DNA of 64,000 nt, taken from contig NZ_FUWZ01000002.1 of the NCBI RefSeq assembly GCF_900167135.1, positions 2,104,260 through 2,168,259 on the forward strand. The letters are read 5' to 3'. This stretch comes from Chitinophaga eiseniae. Lineage in GTDB: Bacteria; Bacteroidota; Bacteroidia; Chitinophagales; Chitinophagaceae. A program made the translations under genes and the position numbers. Numbering within the stretch: position 1 is the stretch's first letter; each line of letters begins with the position of its first letter. Shown one piece after another: positions 1 through 7,364 of the stretch. Under the pieces are notes generated by a model that was given only the letters and a program-made list of their open reading frames with translations, was not told the origin of the DNA and did not search any database.

Positions 1-453
1 AGTACCGACTCTGTACTGGCGGAGCTGTTGGCGGCGAAAACCACGCTGCCTGTACACGAGGCAGAGGAAAAAGAACCGCTCCTGCCGGGCGCCATCTACA
101 TCGCCCCGGGAGATTATCACCTGTTGGTCGAAACAGACCACACCCTGAGCCTGGACTATTCCGAAAAGATACACTTCAGCCGGCCCAGTATCGATGTTAC
201 CTTCAGTTCGGCAGCGGATGCATTTGGCGCAGACACGATGGCGATACTGCTGTCCGGCGCTAACAGCGACGGTGTGGAGGGGCTGGCGGAAGTACACGAA
301 GCCGGCGGCATTACTATGGTGCAGGACCCGGAGACTGCCATCGTGGATTTTATGCCCCGTCATGCATTACAGACAGTGCCGGTTGATCATGTGGCAGCGG
401 CCGATGCAATGGCCTCTTTTATTAATAATTTTGCCGGCGTGATGGCCGGTTGA
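1..453 (+). CDS. CheB-type protein-glutamate methylesterase, C-terminal part (5' end outside window)
   Basis: The reading frame is open from the first base, so the gene starts before the window and only about 150 C-terminal residues are seen. They match the CheB methylesterase catalytic domain: a PGAIYIAPGDYH strand-turn, a LLSGANSDGVEG segment carrying the Asp of the Ser-His-Asp triad, and the end motif with EAGG, Q-D-P and MPRHA. The family removes methyl groups from, or deamidates, chemoreceptor glutamates. A receiver-PAS-kinase gene follows 29 bp downstream, so this is probably a CheB/CheR-like signalling cluster of the Bacteroidota kind rather than a classical flagellar operon (inference; no flagellar gene is visible). 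Whether an N-terminal receiver domain is present cannot be seen. Confidence 0.85.
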   Translation, partial: STDSVLAELLAAKTTLPVHEAEEKEPLLPGAIYIAPGDYHLLVETDHTLSLDYSEKIHFSRPSIDVTFSSAADAFGADTMAILLSGANSDGVEGLAEVHEAGGITMVQDPETAIVDFMPRHALQTVPVDHVAAADAMASFINNFAGVMAG

Positions 454-482
454 GGTATGGTTATTGAAAATGTATTTTTTGT

Positions 483-2066
483 ATGATTTTGATTGTTGAT
501 GATAAGCCAGAGAATATTTTATCCATCAGGAAAACGCTTGAGCTGTATCAGTTTGAAGTGGATACAGCCCTGTCCGGCGAAGAGGCACTGAAGAAAATAC
601 TCCGGCACAGTTATACCCTTATCATCCTGGACGTACAGATGCCCAGTATGGACGGCTTCGAGGTGGCAGAAGCCATCTCCGGCTACAGCAAAGCGAAAGA
701 TATTCCCATCATATTCCTGTCTGCCGTTAACAAAGAGAAACGTTTTATTGTAAAAGGTTACGATTCAGGCGGCATCGACTATCTCACCAAACCGGTAGAT
801 CCCGATGTATTGCTGATGAAGGTGAAAACTTTTTCCCGGCTCTACCAGCAGTCCCAGGAGCTGAAGCAGATGCACCAGTCGCTCCAGGAAGAAGTGGAAG
901 TCCGCAAGCTGGCGCAGAGCGCGCTCAGTGAAAAAGTCAATGAACTGCATACCATGCTGGAGGTGCTACCACAGATAGCCTTCACCGTTACTCCGGACGG
1001 ACAGATAGAATATGCCAATCGCAATTGGTTTAAATACGCGGACAGCCTGGAGCAGCTGCCGGAAACGCTGCCGATGGACAGAAGCCTGCGGCAGTGCCTC
1101 GATGACACGCTGAAGGCTGGCTTGCCGCTGGAAAAGGAAGTATACCTGAAAGACCGTACAGACGATAACTTCCGCTGCCATCTGTTACGTGTCATCCCGG
1201 TACGGGAGAGCGCCGGCATCAGTAAATGGATCGGTACTTTCACCGATATCGCCCATCAAAAACAAGCCAACGAAATACTGGAACAGAAAGTACGGGAACG
1301 CACAGAGGAACTGGTGGAGATCAACAAGTCTCTGGAAGCCAGCAACCATGACCTGCAGCAGTTTGCCTCCGTTGCCTCACACGATCTCAAAGAACCCTTA
1401 CGTAAAATACAGTTGTTCGGCGCCATCGTCCGCGACCGCTTCCTGAAAACCGATCCGGGCGCCATGTCCTACATGGAAAGGATCGTAGGCTCTTCAGAAA
1501 GAATGGCGCGGCTTATCAACGATCTGCTGAACTATTCCCGCCTGTCGGCGGCAAGCATATACGAAATTACCGATCTCAATGTGGTGGTACAGGAAATCAT
1601 CAGTGACCTCGAGTTGACCATCACGGAGAAAAATGCGGTAGTGTGTGTAGAAAAATTGCCACAAATTGAAGCGGTTCCTGGGCAGATCCGGCAGGTGTTC
1701 CAGAATATTATCAGTAACGCACTAAAATTTTCCCGGAAAGACCAGGCGCCGGAAATTTTTATCTCCGCCGAAATGATAAAGGATGGTGGTATTAACAACC
1801 CTTCAGAGGTAAATGCCGACTTGTGCCGTATTGTCATCCGGGATAATGGTATCGGGTTTAATGAAAAATACCTGTCTAAAATATTTACCATTTTTCAGCG
1901 CCTGCACAACGCGGACCACTACGAAGGCACAGGTATAGGACTGGCTATCGCCAAAAAGGTAATCGACAAACATCAGGGTACTATTACCGCTACCAGCGTG
2001 GAAGGAGAGGGCACCTCCTTCATTATGGTATTGCCTGTAAAACAGGCGAAAGTGCCGGCGGCATGA
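483..2066 (+). CDS. Receiver-PAS-histidine kinase (response regulator/sensor hybrid)
   Basis: 527 residues, apparently soluble. Residues 1-120 form a receiver domain with acidic pair D6/D7, phosphoacceptor D50 (LDVQMPSMDG) and the K of TKPVD. A coiled coil follows (about 125-155), then a PAS domain (about 155-270), a second coiled coil, a HisKA dimerisation helix with H300 (ASHDLKEPL) and a HATPase_c domain with N box (ISNALKFS), G1 (DNGIGF) and G2 (GTGIGLAI). The H box resembles that of phytochrome-type kinases. No membrane segment is seen, so input probably comes by phosphotransfer to D50 or by the PAS domain. It follows the CheB-like gene by 29 bp and is probably co-transcribed; its partner regulator is not visible. 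Confidence 0.88.
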   Translation: MILIVDDKPENILSIRKTLELYQFEVDTALSGEEALKKILRHSYTLIILDVQMPSMDGFEVAEAISGYSKAKDIPIIFLSAVNKEKRFIVKGYDSGGIDYLTKPVDPDVLLMKVKTFSRLYQQSQELKQMHQSLQEEVEVRKLAQSALSEKVNELHTMLEVLPQIAFTVTPDGQIEYANRNWFKYADSLEQLPETLPMDRSLRQCLDDTLKAGLPLEKEVYLKDRTDDNFRCHLLRVIPVRESAGISKWIGTFTDIAHQKQANEILEQKVRERTEELVEINKSLEASNHDLQQFASVASHDLKEPLRKIQLFGAIVRDRFLKTDPGAMSYMERIVGSSERMARLINDLLNYSRLSAASIYEITDLNVVVQEIISDLELTITEKNAVVCVEKLPQIEAVPGQIRQVFQNIISNALKFSRKDQAPEIFISAEMIKDGGINNPSEVNADLCRIVIRDNGIGFNEKYLSKIFTIFQRLHNADHYEGTGIGLAIAKKVIDKHQGTITATSVEGEGTSFIMVLPVKQAKVPAA

Positions 2067-2250
2067 TATATCAACGCGGTATTTTTTTTTGCTGGCCTAT
2101 GATCAACTAAAATCATTAATTTAGGAGTCCTGCCCGGGGGCATCCCGGTAAAGCAGGCTGTGAAAAACCTCGTAACAGATTATTACGTACATAGACTATC
2201 GCTATCACGTTTGAAAATCCTGAATAACCATTTCTTAAATCGCTTTGATC

Positions 2251-3999
2251 ATGGGCCTCGCAATTGTTAACACAATCTTTGCATTGGGTACTGCATCCAC
2301 TGACGTAAAACAGCAACGAAGCATTCTGATTGTCAACAGAATGGCCGTCATCCCTGCTATCCTTGCCTTTATCCTTGCCCCGTTCCTGTATTATGTTTCC
2401 GGTATCAGTCAGATGTTGTACATGCCCATATTGGAGGGGGTGCTCATGTTGTGTGTCCCGCTGCTGAACAGGCTGGGGTATCACTTCACGGCCGCCACAG
2501 GCATGGTGGCCATTCACTGTGCCAGCACCTTTTATTTTGGGTCCATCATGGGTGAGCTGGCAGCTGTTGAGTTCATTGCCGTATACCTGTTCCTGATGGC
2601 TTTCCTGATCTATAAAGACCGGGGCAGGAGAGCGGTGTTGCTTAGTTTGATCATCCTGACGCTGGTAACGCTGAAGCTCAATTACCTTTTCCCTTTTCTG
2701 AAAGCGCTGCCTTTCCCGGCAGAGAGCGTGGCGGTAGCAAGGATAGCTATACAGTGCGCAGTTGTGTTCCTGGTGGGCTATACGATTTCTTTTTATGTGA
2801 AGGCCGCTGATGAACGGCTGTCAGTGGAAGAAGTGAAATCAGCCATACAGGAAAAGCAGATCGAACGACTGAAAGAAGCCAAAACAGAGATTGTCCGGAA
2901 TGCAAAAGTGGCCGCCCACGAAATAAGAAACTATTTGTCCAGCGTTACCTGCTTCTCCGAGAAGTTCAGCCGGCTGGGACAACGCGCCACTTCCAGCGTG
3001 CCGGTCAACAAAGGAGAGATATATGGCATGAAGGTTTGCAGCGATGTAATGAAAGATATTGTGGATACCATGCTGTGTAAAGATCTTTCCGTGGCTTGTA
3101 TTGACAGGAACTGCGTATCCGTATTCCCCTGGAGAAGCTGGGCCGAAGATATTTTATGCATGTACCTGCTGACCGCAGAAGGTATGAAGAAAACACTGTT
3201 CTATAAAATCGCCGACGCTGACTTTCATTTCATCAGGGCCAATAAATATCTGCTGACAAAAGTTTTTTCCAACAGTATCATTAACGCCCTGAAGTACTGC
3301 CACAAGCAGGTCCATGTAGAAGTAAGCCTTTCAGGCGCACATGTTTTATCATTGGTGATAGCTAATGACGGCGAGGGCCTGAGCCCTGAGGTCCGTGAAA
3401 GAATCGAGAACGGTTGGGCGGAAGACCTGGCCGAAGTGAAGGGAGGCAACGGGTTTGGTATTCCTACTGTGATAAAGGCTGTTCAGAAGCTGGAAGGGAA
3501 GTTATTGATAGAGGAAACAAAAAAATGGGCTACCGTGTTTATATATCAGATACCGACGGAGCTGGTGGAAGACAATGCTGAAGCCATGTCGGAAGCAGTA
3601 TCGGCGCCGGCGGCTGCTCATCTGCAGGAGCTGAAAATATTGCTGGTAGAAGATGATTTCATGAGCACATCTCCTTTCAGAAGCTGGGCCCGCACAAACG
3701 GTTTCACGCTGTGGCTGACGGACAATCTGCCGGAAGCCATTGATGTTATCCGGTATGAACGGCCCGATATCGTTTTCCTGGACGCGCATATATCCGATAT
3801 CCCCATGGAGGAAATGCTCCGCCAGATCAGGATTGCAGATCCGGGCATCCCGGTGGTGGTGATCTCCGGAGATGCTACGGTAGCCGAATGTGCACGGGTG
3901 AAAGAACCTGATATTGCAGGGGTGCTGCTGAAGCCTTTTACGGAAAATGAATTTTTTACAGTCATAAAACCCATCTGCCAGCAGGAAACAGGAATCTGA
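2251..3999 (+). CDS. Membrane-bound hybrid histidine kinase with C-terminal receiver
   Basis: I prefer the ATG at 2251 over a TTG two codons upstream; this gives 582 residues. The N-terminal 185 residues contain about six hydrophobic segments, which suggests a membrane sensor of MASE type, although I cannot assign a named family. A coiled coil (about 190-215) leads to a HisKA-like helix with H223 (AAHEIRNYLSS), a HATPase_c domain (N box around SNSIINALKY, ANDGEG, GGNGFGIP) and a receiver domain at about 460-580 with the DD pair, D511 (FLDAHISD) and the K of LKPF. Autokinase and internal phosphorelay are therefore likely. A 184-bp gap separates it from the upstream kinase, so it may have its own promoter. 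The ligand is unknown. Confidence 0.85.
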   Translation: MGLAIVNTIFALGTASTDVKQQRSILIVNRMAVIPAILAFILAPFLYYVSGISQMLYMPILEGVLMLCVPLLNRLGYHFTAATGMVAIHCASTFYFGSIMGELAAVEFIAVYLFLMAFLIYKDRGRRAVLLSLIILTLVTLKLNYLFPFLKALPFPAESVAVARIAIQCAVVFLVGYTISFYVKAADERLSVEEVKSAIQEKQIERLKEAKTEIVRNAKVAAHEIRNYLSSVTCFSEKFSRLGQRATSSVPVNKGEIYGMKVCSDVMKDIVDTMLCKDLSVACIDRNCVSVFPWRSWAEDILCMYLLTAEGMKKTLFYKIADADFHFIRANKYLLTKVFSNSIINALKYCHKQVHVEVSLSGAHVLSLVIANDGEGLSPEVRERIENGWAEDLAEVKGGNGFGIPTVIKAVQKLEGKLLIEETKKWATVFIYQIPTELVEDNAEAMSEAVSAPAAAHLQELKILLVEDDFMSTSPFRSWARTNGFTLWLTDNLPEAIDVIRYERPDIVFLDAHISDIPMEEMLRQIRIADPGIPVVVISGDATVAECARVKEPDIAGVLLKPFTENEFFTVIKPICQQETGI

Positions 4000-4207
4000 T
4001 CCAAAGGATGCAAAAATGATTGTTCGCCCTGAACCCCAAAGTATCCCTTTCCGACAGTGCATCTCCCGTTTCCCCGGAGAAAGGAATATCTGGGAACGGC
4101 TGTAAATGGTGGTAGTAGCGGCTTACAGCCGGTGCGTGTAGTCATATAGGTTGACTGCTGCCATTTTGCCGGCTAAATAATTATTTTGTGAATACACAGC
4201 ATTGTCA

Positions 4208-5200
4208 ATGGATGACCTGATAATTCCACCACTTTATTGTCCATTCCGCCCTTTTATAAGTACGCACTTCCGGGCTGTCCGCAGGCATACGGATTCATGG
4301 ATCGCCGGCTACAAGCTGCTTTCCGAAGATGAATATAAAAGGTATGACAAGGATAATTTTGCTGCGATGACCTGTCGGTTTTACGAAGGAAGTGCAGAAC
4401 GGCTGGCTATTGCCAACGATCTCCTTACGTTGTTCTTCCGGCTCGATGATCTGGCGGACCATGCTGATAAAGGTGTTTCTGATTTTTTCCTGAGAGAGTT
4501 CCTGGTAGTGCTGCACGACGGTCATTACTACGGGGCCGTGCCTTTCTTCCGGGCGCTGGGAGATGTGTGGGAACGGCTGGTGAAGCACAGCGCTGTATCG
4601 TTGCAACAGCGGATTACGGCAGACATCCGGTCGCTGTTTAACGGTATTGCCTGGGAGCAGCGCAATGCAGCGGCGAGGCGCTGGCCTACACTGGATGAAT
4701 ATTTCAAAATGCGTCCGGCTGCCGGCGGAGCTGCATTGGCGGGTACGCTGGTCCTGTTTGTAAGTAATATCAAACTGCCGGCTAAATTCCTTGACAGTAA
4801 GGAATTTATGGCCCTGAACACTTTATGCGGCCGTTTGGGTTGTGTGGGAAATGATATCCTCAGTGTAAAAAAAGAACTCGCCCACAACGATTATCATAAC
4901 CTGATCATGCTGATGCAGCAGATGTTCGGGTTTTCGCTGCAGGAAGCCATCAACCAGGCGGTGCGGCTGCATAACCAGCATATGGAGCTTTTTTCACGGA
5001 TCATTGCGGGCGTTTCCCGGCGGGAGTGGGGCGCTGCGGTGCAGCAGTATATTGACGGATTGATTGGTATTGTCCGTGGTAATCTTGACTGGAGCCTGAA
5101 TGACTCGGAGCGGTATGGCTATCAGGGCATTAATACCGACGGTTATGTGGTGGATGATATCGATGATATCCTGGAAAAATTAAATATCGGAGAGGGATAA
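4208..5200 (+). CDS. Class I terpene synthase
   Basis: Ionises an isoprenyl diphosphate and cyclises the carbocation to a terpene. All signature elements of bacterial class I cyclases are present at normal spacing: the aspartate-rich motif D80-D81-L-A-D84, pyrophosphate-sensor R169 exactly 46 residues before the NSE triad, the triad N215-D216-x-x-S219-x-x-x-E223, and the C-terminal R302-Y303 pair. Length (330 residues with the ATG at 4208) is normal for single-domain mono- or sesquiterpene and bacterial diterpene synthases. It seems monocistronic, with no prenyltransferase, P450 or methyltransferase beside it. Chitinophaga pinensis is known to encode active enzymes of this family, but the product cannot be read from sequence. 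Confidence 0.92.
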   Translation: MDDLIIPPLYCPFRPFISTHFRAVRRHTDSWIAGYKLLSEDEYKRYDKDNFAAMTCRFYEGSAERLAIANDLLTLFFRLDDLADHADKGVSDFFLREFLVVLHDGHYYGAVPFFRALGDVWERLVKHSAVSLQQRITADIRSLFNGIAWEQRNAAARRWPTLDEYFKMRPAAGGAALAGTLVLFVSNIKLPAKFLDSKEFMALNTLCGRLGCVGNDILSVKKELAHNDYHNLIMLMQQMFGFSLQEAINQAVRLHNQHMELFSRIIAGVSRREWGAAVQQYIDGLIGIVRGNLDWSLNDSERYGYQGINTDGYVVDDIDDILEKLNIGEG

Positions 5201-5263
5201 GCCGGCTCTTTACGTTGTTATGATAAAGGGTGTCGTTTTGTTTCTCTGTTATATCTTTATCAT

Positions 5264-5650
5264 ATGTCCGGTTACGTTACAAATCCTGCTTTGCTGAAAA
5301 AAATTTTATGGGCTGACTTTGCGCTGGGCTCCGGGACAGCTGTTATTGGTCTCGCTGCATATCCTGTATTGTCGCCTTTTCTGGGCCTGCCGGTGTCGGT
5401 GGTAGTGGTGGTGTCGGCGGTGACTTTGCTTTATGCGCTGGTTGCCTTGTGGCTGGCAACAAGGAATAGTCCTGCTGCAGGTTTGGTACGGCTGCTGATG
5501 TATGCCAATGCTTTCTGGACGCTGGTCAGCATCGGACTGTTGGTCCGCTGTATCACAGACGCTACTATTTTCGGTGCTATTTTCCTGGTGTTACAGGTGG
5601 TGGTGGTAGGAGAACTTGCACTGTTGGAAAAGCGATGTATCAGTAGATAG
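5264..5650 (+). CDS. Small four-helix integral membrane protein, function unknown
   Basis: 128 residues with four strongly hydrophobic segments at about 14-36, 40-65, 72-94 and 98-122, short loops and a basic C-terminus. No catalytic motif is visible and I do not recognise a named family with certainty; small Bacteroidota membrane proteins of this shape are often annotated hypothetical. It lies 63 bp after the terpene synthase on the same strand, and a terminator hairpin follows at 5684. Co-transcription with the synthase is possible, but a functional link is not shown. Confidence 0.65.
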   Translation: MSGYVTNPALLKKILWADFALGSGTAVIGLAAYPVLSPFLGLPVSVVVVVSAVTLLYALVALWLATRNSPAAGLVRLLMYANAFWTLVSIGLLVRCITDATIFGAIFLVLQVVVVGELALLEKRCISR

Positions 5651-5683
5651 CGGATAGAAAATCCACGGAGAAGGTATAAATGA

Positions 5684-5708
5684 AAAAACCGCGCCAGGCG
5701 CGGTTTTT
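5684..5708. terminator. Bidirectional rho-independent terminator
   Basis: Symmetric hairpin with arms AAAAACCGCGC and GCGCGGTTTTT around a 3-base loop, flanked by an A-tract and a U-tract. It can end the membrane-protein transcript on the plus strand and the tRNA-Ala transcript on the minus strand. Confidence 0.85.
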
Positions 5709-5720
5709 AGATATTTTGGG

Positions 5721-5793
5721 TGGAGGATAGCGGGCTCGAACCGCTCACCTCAAACATGCCATGCTTGCGCTCTACCAGATGAGCTAATCCCCC
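5721..5793 (-). tRNA. tRNA-Ala (GGC anticodon)
   Basis: A 73-nt cloverleaf on the minus strand: acceptor stem GGGGGAT/ATCCTCC, D stem GCTC/GAGC, anticodon stem CAAGC/GTTTG with one G-U pair and loop ATGGCAT (anticodon GGC), and T stem AGCGG/CCGCT with loop TTCGAGC. The discriminator is A, and the 3' CCA is not encoded. The G-U wobble at acceptor pair 3-70, the alanine identity element, is present. A promoter lies just upstream (5815-5845) and a terminator downstream. Confidence 0.95.
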
Positions 5794-5814
5794 ATATTTT
5801 CCCTTTCGGGAATG

Positions 5815-5845
5815 CAAAAATAGATAATTTTCTGAATCCGCCAAC
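5815..5845 (-). promoter_or_regulatory. Bacteroidota-type promoter of tRNA-Ala
   Basis: On the minus strand: GTTG, 19-nt spacer, TATTTTTG. The -7 element fits TAnnTTTG exactly and lies about 22 bp before the mature tRNA. The same arrangement occurs before the tRNA-Glu, rpoD, rpsP and rrn genes here. Confidence 0.75.
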
Positions 5846-5848
5846 TTT

Positions 5849-6268
5849 TTACACAAAATCTTTAAAAATTCCTTCTACTGTTTCCTTCAGTTCCTTTAGG
5901 AGTAAGGGTTTGCGGAGTAATTTGATGACGAGCGGATTGGCGTTGGTACGGGTGATATCGCCGTAATCAAGCGAGGAGGATACCATTACAATATGGCATT
6001 GCGACTTGATTTTCTGGGGGTAAGTATCGAACGCCTGCAGGAATTCGAAGCCATCCATTTCGGGCATCTGGATATCCAGCAGAATGATGGTCGGAGGAAT
6101 TTTAGGCAGGGCGATATTGGACGATAAAAACTCCAGGGCTTTGTTGGCGTTGGCGAATGAAATCACCGTTCTGCTGATTTGTTGAAAGGTAATCAACTTC
6201 TCATGCAGCAATAAATCAATCTCATTGTCATCTATCAATATGACGCGCAGGTCAGGTATCGAATTCAT
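5849..6268 (-). CDS. Single-domain response regulator (CheY-like)
   Basis: 139 residues from the ATG at 6268. A start eight codons upstream is possible, but would lengthen the overlap with the preceding kinase. The receiver domain fills the protein: acidic pair D13/D14, phosphoacceptor D65 in LLDIQMPEMDG, a Ser in the VSSS switch segment and the conserved K of LRKPLL. No output domain is present, so it must act by protein-protein contact or as a phosphorelay intermediate. It overlaps the end of the REC-kinase gene by 17 bp, implying translational coupling, and is the last gene of the five-gene minus-strand unit beginning at 11411. The obvious phosphodonors are the two upstream kinases. Confidence 0.9.
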   Translation of the reverse strand: MNSIPDLRVILIDDNEIDLLLHEKLITFQQISRTVISFANANKALEFLSSNIALPKIPPTIILLDIQMPEMDGFEFLQAFDTYPQKIKSQCHIVMVSSSLDYGDITRTNANPLVIKLLRKPLLLKELKETVEGIFKDFV

Positions 6269-7349
6269 TTCTGTTCGGGATGGTAATTTCAAATTGGGTG
6301 CCCTCGCCGTATTTGGACTCTACATTTATAGTGCCGCCAATTTTGCTGAGGGCTTCTTTTACGATATACAGGCCAATGCCACTTCCTGGCTTATTGTTGT
6401 TTTTGGAGCGAAAGAACATTTTAAAAATGTTGTTCAGATGCTCGCTCAGGATGCCGATACCGTTATCCCGGATGCAAATGGTAGCTTTATGCGGTTCCGC
6501 TTTTACCGACAAATTGACCATCGGTTCTGGTTCTTCCGGTTTTTGGTACTTAACAGCGTTGGAAATCAGATTGTTTAAAATAACGCTGATCCGGAACGTA
6601 TCGCCCCGGAATTCGGCTACCTGGTCTACATGGGTATGAAAGCGGATGGCCGTGTTCTGTGGCTGAAAAGCGGTGATGCAATCGTTCAGCAGGTTGTTGA
6701 AGTCGATCTTTTCATATTCTACTTCCAGCCGGGAATTACGGTAATATTCGATAATTTTCTGGATAAATCCATCCAGCTTCAGCACACAGGATTCCACCAT
6801 GTTCATATAGCCGTTGGGATCTACCACGGAATTGTCGAGCCGCGAGAGGTTAATAATGCCCAATACAGACATCAGCGGGGAGCGAAGGTCATGCGAAGTG
6901 GAATAGATAAAGCGGTTAAGCTCATCATTGGTTTTTTCCAGTTCCACGATTTTTTCCTTGAGCTGCTTGCGGGTAGAATAGATCTCATAGGCGTTGTTGA
7001 TCGTTCTGTGCAGCTCATGCTCGTCCCAGGGCTTCTTGATATAGGAAAAGATGTGCCCCTTGTTAATGGCATCAATGATATCTTCCACATCGGTATAACC
7101 GGTCAGCAAAATGCGCATTGGGTCCGGAAGGGTGTCTTTTATTTCGTTAAAAAACTCCACCCCGGTAGAAACAGGCATTTTCTGGTCCGCTATGATGATA
7201 TGGACCATAATCTCCTTCAGCAGCTGTTTGCCTTCCTGTGCAGAGTTAGCGGTATAAATCTCATAACTTCTGCGAAAGCTGGCCTTGAAGGCGTTCAGAT
7301 TATGGATCTCATCATCGATATATAATATTCTAATGCGGTTTTCTTTCAT
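6252..7349 (-). CDS. Receiver-histidine kinase (soluble)
   Basis: 365 residues. Residues 1-125 are a receiver with D12/D13, phosphoacceptor D55 (IIIADQKMP) and K106 of IKKPW; a coiled coil (126-145) leads to HisKA with H153 (STSHDLRSPL) and HATPase_c with N box (ISNAVKYQ), DNGIGI and GSGIGLYI. With no membrane or sensor domain, its input is probably phosphotransfer to D55 from the 7TMR-DISM kinase encoded 15 bp upstream. The N-terminal receiver is a close paralogue of the protein at 53181-53645: residues 8-27 are identical at identical positions. It couples to the downstream lone receiver by a 17-bp overlap. Confidence 0.9.
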   Translation of the reverse strand: MKENRIRILYIDDEIHNLNAFKASFRRSYEIYTANSAQEGKQLLKEIMVHIIIADQKMPVSTGVEFFNEIKDTLPDPMRILLTGYTDVEDIIDAINKGHIFSYIKKPWDEHELHRTINNAYEIYSTRKQLKEKIVELEKTNDELNRFIYSTSHDLRSPLMSVLGIINLSRLDNSVVDPNGYMNMVESCVLKLDGFIQKIIEYYRNSRLEVEYEKIDFNNLLNDCITAFQPQNTAIRFHTHVDQVAEFRGDTFRISVILNNLISNAVKYQKPEEPEPMVNLSVKAEPHKATICIRDNGIGILSEHLNNIFKMFFRSKNNNKPGSGIGLYIVKEALSKIGGTINVESKYGEGTQFEITIPNRNEFDT

Positions 7350-7364
7350 TAAAGGGTCTTATGG

